A DNA stretch of 14,576 bases from Anaerofilum sp. (GTDB taxonomy: Bacteria > Bacillota > Clostridia > Oscillospirales > Ruminococcaceae), in the NCBI GenBank assembly GCA_020024115.1, contig JAHHUF010000039.1, forward strand, positions 1 to 14,576, read 5' to 3'. The position numbers and the translations under genes are program-made. Each line of letters begins with the position of its first letter. The first letter of the stretch is position 1. Under the pieces are notes generated by a model that was given only the letters and a program-made list of their open reading frames with translations, was not told the DNA's origin and searched no databases. Below, piece by piece: positions 12,823 to 14,576 of this stretch.

Positions 12823-14352
12823 ATGTATAATAAATCTGTATTGATTGCCGATGATATTGAGATGAATCGTGCAATTTTGGCAATGACATTTGAAGAAGAA
12901 TATGATATTTTGGAAGCTGAAAATGGTTTGCAGGTTTTGGAACAATTAGAACAACAAAACAATCAGGTGCAAGCAATTTTATTGGATTTGATTATGCCGG
13001 AAATGGATGGGTTCACTGTTTTAAAGCAATTGGCAAAACAAGATTTGTTAGAAAAAATACCTGTATTTTTGATTACAGCAGAAAACGAAGAAAAAACATT
13101 GAGTAAAGCATACGAACTCGGCGTTGTGGATGTTATCAACAAACCATTTATTCCGGCTTTGATTCGCAAACGGATTCACAATGTTTTGGAACTTTTTAAT
13201 GCCAGAAAACAGTTGAGCAAGGTGGTGCAAACCCAAGAAGAAGCATTGAAAGCACAAGAACAACAACTGTTGGCACAAGCACAAAAATTTCAGGAATTAA
13301 ACAGTTCGATTATTGATGCACTTTCTACTGTAATTGAATTTAGAGACTGTGAAAGTGGCGAACATGTAAAACGCATTCGCAGTTTGGCAATAAGTATTTT
13401 AAATAAGGTAAAAGAGCGGTATCCCGAATATGGAATTTTAGAAGAAGAAATTCCATTGATTGGCGAAGCAGCTGTTATGCATGATGTGGGAAAAATTGCG
13501 ATTCCGGATGCAATTTTAAACAAACCCGGAAAACTTACCAGTGCAGAGTTTGAAATCATGAAACTGCACACTGTACGGGGATGCGATATTCTGCGTCATG
13601 TTCCGCAGATTATTGAAAGCGGATTGTATCAATATTGCTATGATATTTGCCGTCATCACCATGAACGATGGGATGGAAAAGGGTATCCTGATAAACTAAA
13701 AGGCGATGAAATTCCCATTTGGGCGCAAGTTGTATCTTTGGCAGATGTGTATGATGCCTTGATTAGTGACCGTATATATAAAAAGGCATTCAGCAGAGAA
13801 AAAACCTGCTCGATGATTTGCAACGGTGAGTGTGGAGCCTTTAATCCGAAATTAATTGATTGTTTCTTACAAGCAGAAGAGGAAATTTATCTGCAATGGT
13901 ATGAAAATCAAACACCGGAACAGCCATCCATGTTCTTAACGAAATGGAAAAAAGAAGAACAATTTGAGGAAAATCTTTTAGCAATACAGCTGGATTGGGA
14001 AAAACAACGAAATCAGTGGATTATAAAACAACATCCCGGCAGTTTGCTGTTTTTTTATAACATTCATCAGGACTATATTGAGTATAGCCCAGCCTATGCA
14101 GAACTGTTTGGTGAGAGTTTGAACAAATTTCACGCAAAAGATTCCATCAACAATGATGAGAATATTGCAGAAAACAAAAAAGACCTTTATGCTTTGATAA
14201 ACAAAATGAGTGCAGATTCGCCGGAATATACCTATGAAACAAGCCTTAAAACCCAAAATGAGGGTAAAAAAAACTTTATAGTGCAAATTCGCTCTATTTG
14301 GTATGAAAATCAAATGCTAATTGGGTACATAGGAAAACTGAATATTAAGTAA
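12823..14352 (+). CDS. Response regulator with REC, HD-GYP and C-terminal PAS-like region
   Basis: This is a 509-residue cytoplasmic response regulator predicted to hydrolyse cyclic di-GMP. Residues 1-125 form a receiver domain with acidic pair D10-D11, phospho-acceptor D55 in LLDLIMPEMDG, T85 and K107. Residues 128-160 form a glutamine- and alanine-rich coiled coil. The HD-GYP domain then spans about 165-345, with H220-D221 in MHDVGKIAIPDAILNKPG and the complete HHERWDGKGYP motif (GYP at 287-289), so the metal site looks active. Residues 400-509 resemble a PAS domain: LLFFYNIHQDYIEYSPAYAELFG and an ending around IRSIWYENQMLIGYIGKL. A GAGGAAG site precedes the ATG. No sensor kinase is adjacent, so it is an orphan regulator with its own promoter and terminator. 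Confidence 0.93.
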   Translation: MYNKSVLIADDIEMNRAILAMTFEEEYDILEAENGLQVLEQLEQQNNQVQAILLDLIMPEMDGFTVLKQLAKQDLLEKIPVFLITAENEEKTLSKAYELGVVDVINKPFIPALIRKRIHNVLELFNARKQLSKVVQTQEEALKAQEQQLLAQAQKFQELNSSIIDALSTVIEFRDCESGEHVKRIRSLAISILNKVKERYPEYGILEEEIPLIGEAAVMHDVGKIAIPDAILNKPGKLTSAEFEIMKLHTVRGCDILRHVPQIIESGLYQYCYDICRHHHERWDGKGYPDKLKGDEIPIWAQVVSLADVYDALISDRIYKKAFSREKTCSMICNGECGAFNPKLIDCFLQAEEEIYLQWYENQTPEQPSMFLTKWKKEEQFEENLLAIQLDWEKQRNQWIIKQHPGSLLFFYNIHQDYIEYSPAYAELFGESLNKFHAKDSINNDENIAENKKDLYALINKMSADSPEYTYETSLKTQNEGKKNFIVQIRSIWYENQMLIGYIGKLNIK

Positions 14353-14360
14353 TTTTCACA

Positions 14361-14397
14361 AGTGCTGAGATTTTAAAATTTCAGCACTATTATTTTT
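14361..14397 (+). terminator. Intrinsic terminator after the response regulator gene
   Basis: AGTGCTGAGAT (14361-14371) pairs with ATTTCAGCACT (14378-14388) with one wobble pair, and the inner TTTAAA can close further. ATTATTTTTTA follows. It lies nine bases past the stop codon. Confidence 0.88.
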
Positions 14398-14547
14398 TAT
14401 TGTAATTATAAATAAATATTGTATGAATTGTAAAAAAATAATAGTGTAAATAGTTGTTATTTTTATGTCATTGGTAAAAATCACAATTTTATAGGTTATA
14501 ATTGCTGTTATCTTCGTGTATTTGACACTTGTTTTCTATGAATGATG

Positions 14548-14556
14548 TGTTATAAT
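14548..14556 (+). promoter_or_regulatory. Possible extended -10 promoter at the right edge
   Basis: TGTTATAAT (14548-14556) is an extended -10 element with a consensus hexamer. A TTGACA at 14522-14527 is 23 bases upstream, too far for a normal spacer, so the -35 is doubtful. It would drive a gene beyond the window. The rest of 14398-14547 is AT-rich and shows no gene. Confidence 0.4.
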
Positions 14557-14576
14557 TCTACAAGGCGATATATATA

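Overview
This is a gene-dense, AT-leaning chromosomal window from a low-GC Gram-positive bacterium. The dgt-dnaG-sigA order, sigma-A promoters, strong purine-rich ribosome binding sites, a RelQ-type alarmone synthetase and a Cys-containing Crp/Fnr regulator of clostridial type all suggest Bacillota, class Clostridia, perhaps Oscillospirales. That placement is inference; nothing here fixes the species. I see no CRISPR array, insertion-sequence transposase, prophage, rRNA or tRNA gene.

Left block (1-2777): a bidirectional terminator, then a leftward pair, yifB (ComM-like AAA+ ATPase) followed by a yitT-family membrane protein 34 bases downstream. Their promoter lies back-to-back with the promoter of the rightward phosphoglucomutase gene. 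Middle block (2796-6018): a phosphohexose mutase with a small DUF2007-like partner, rpmE (zinc-type ribosomal protein L31) with its own promoter, a structured leader and a textbook terminator, then a yigZ/IMPACT-family gene with a 10-bp hairpin in its leader.

Core block (6180-10250): dgt, dnaG and sigA, a clostridial version of the macromolecular-synthesis cluster (nucleotide pool control, primase, primary sigma factor). A 572-base gene-free stretch follows. It holds a 166-bp imperfect palindrome and a perfect 16-bp-stem hairpin, and precedes a small alarmone synthetase. (p)ppGpp made by such enzymes is known to act on DnaG in B. subtilis, so the neighbourhood is thematically coherent, though co-regulation is not shown.

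Right block (11656-14576): a leftward Crp/Fnr-type regulator, an 18-bp palindromic candidate operator, a divergent small membrane-anchored helix-hairpin-helix (ComEA-like) gene that appears interrupted by an in-frame TGA, then a stand-alone response regulator of unusual layout (REC, coiled coil, HD-GYP, C-terminal PAS-like region) with its own promoter and terminator.

The signal least explained by known gene families is a degenerate palindromic repeat. By eye I find one full copy (10384-10549), one clear diverged copy between dnaG and sigA (8988-9126) and a probable half copy between the convergent relQ and crp genes (11580-11660). All three sit in intergenic gaps, two of them abutting stop codons, which fits a non-autonomous mobile or mRNA-3'-end element. 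I did not find a convincing new multi-gene system.
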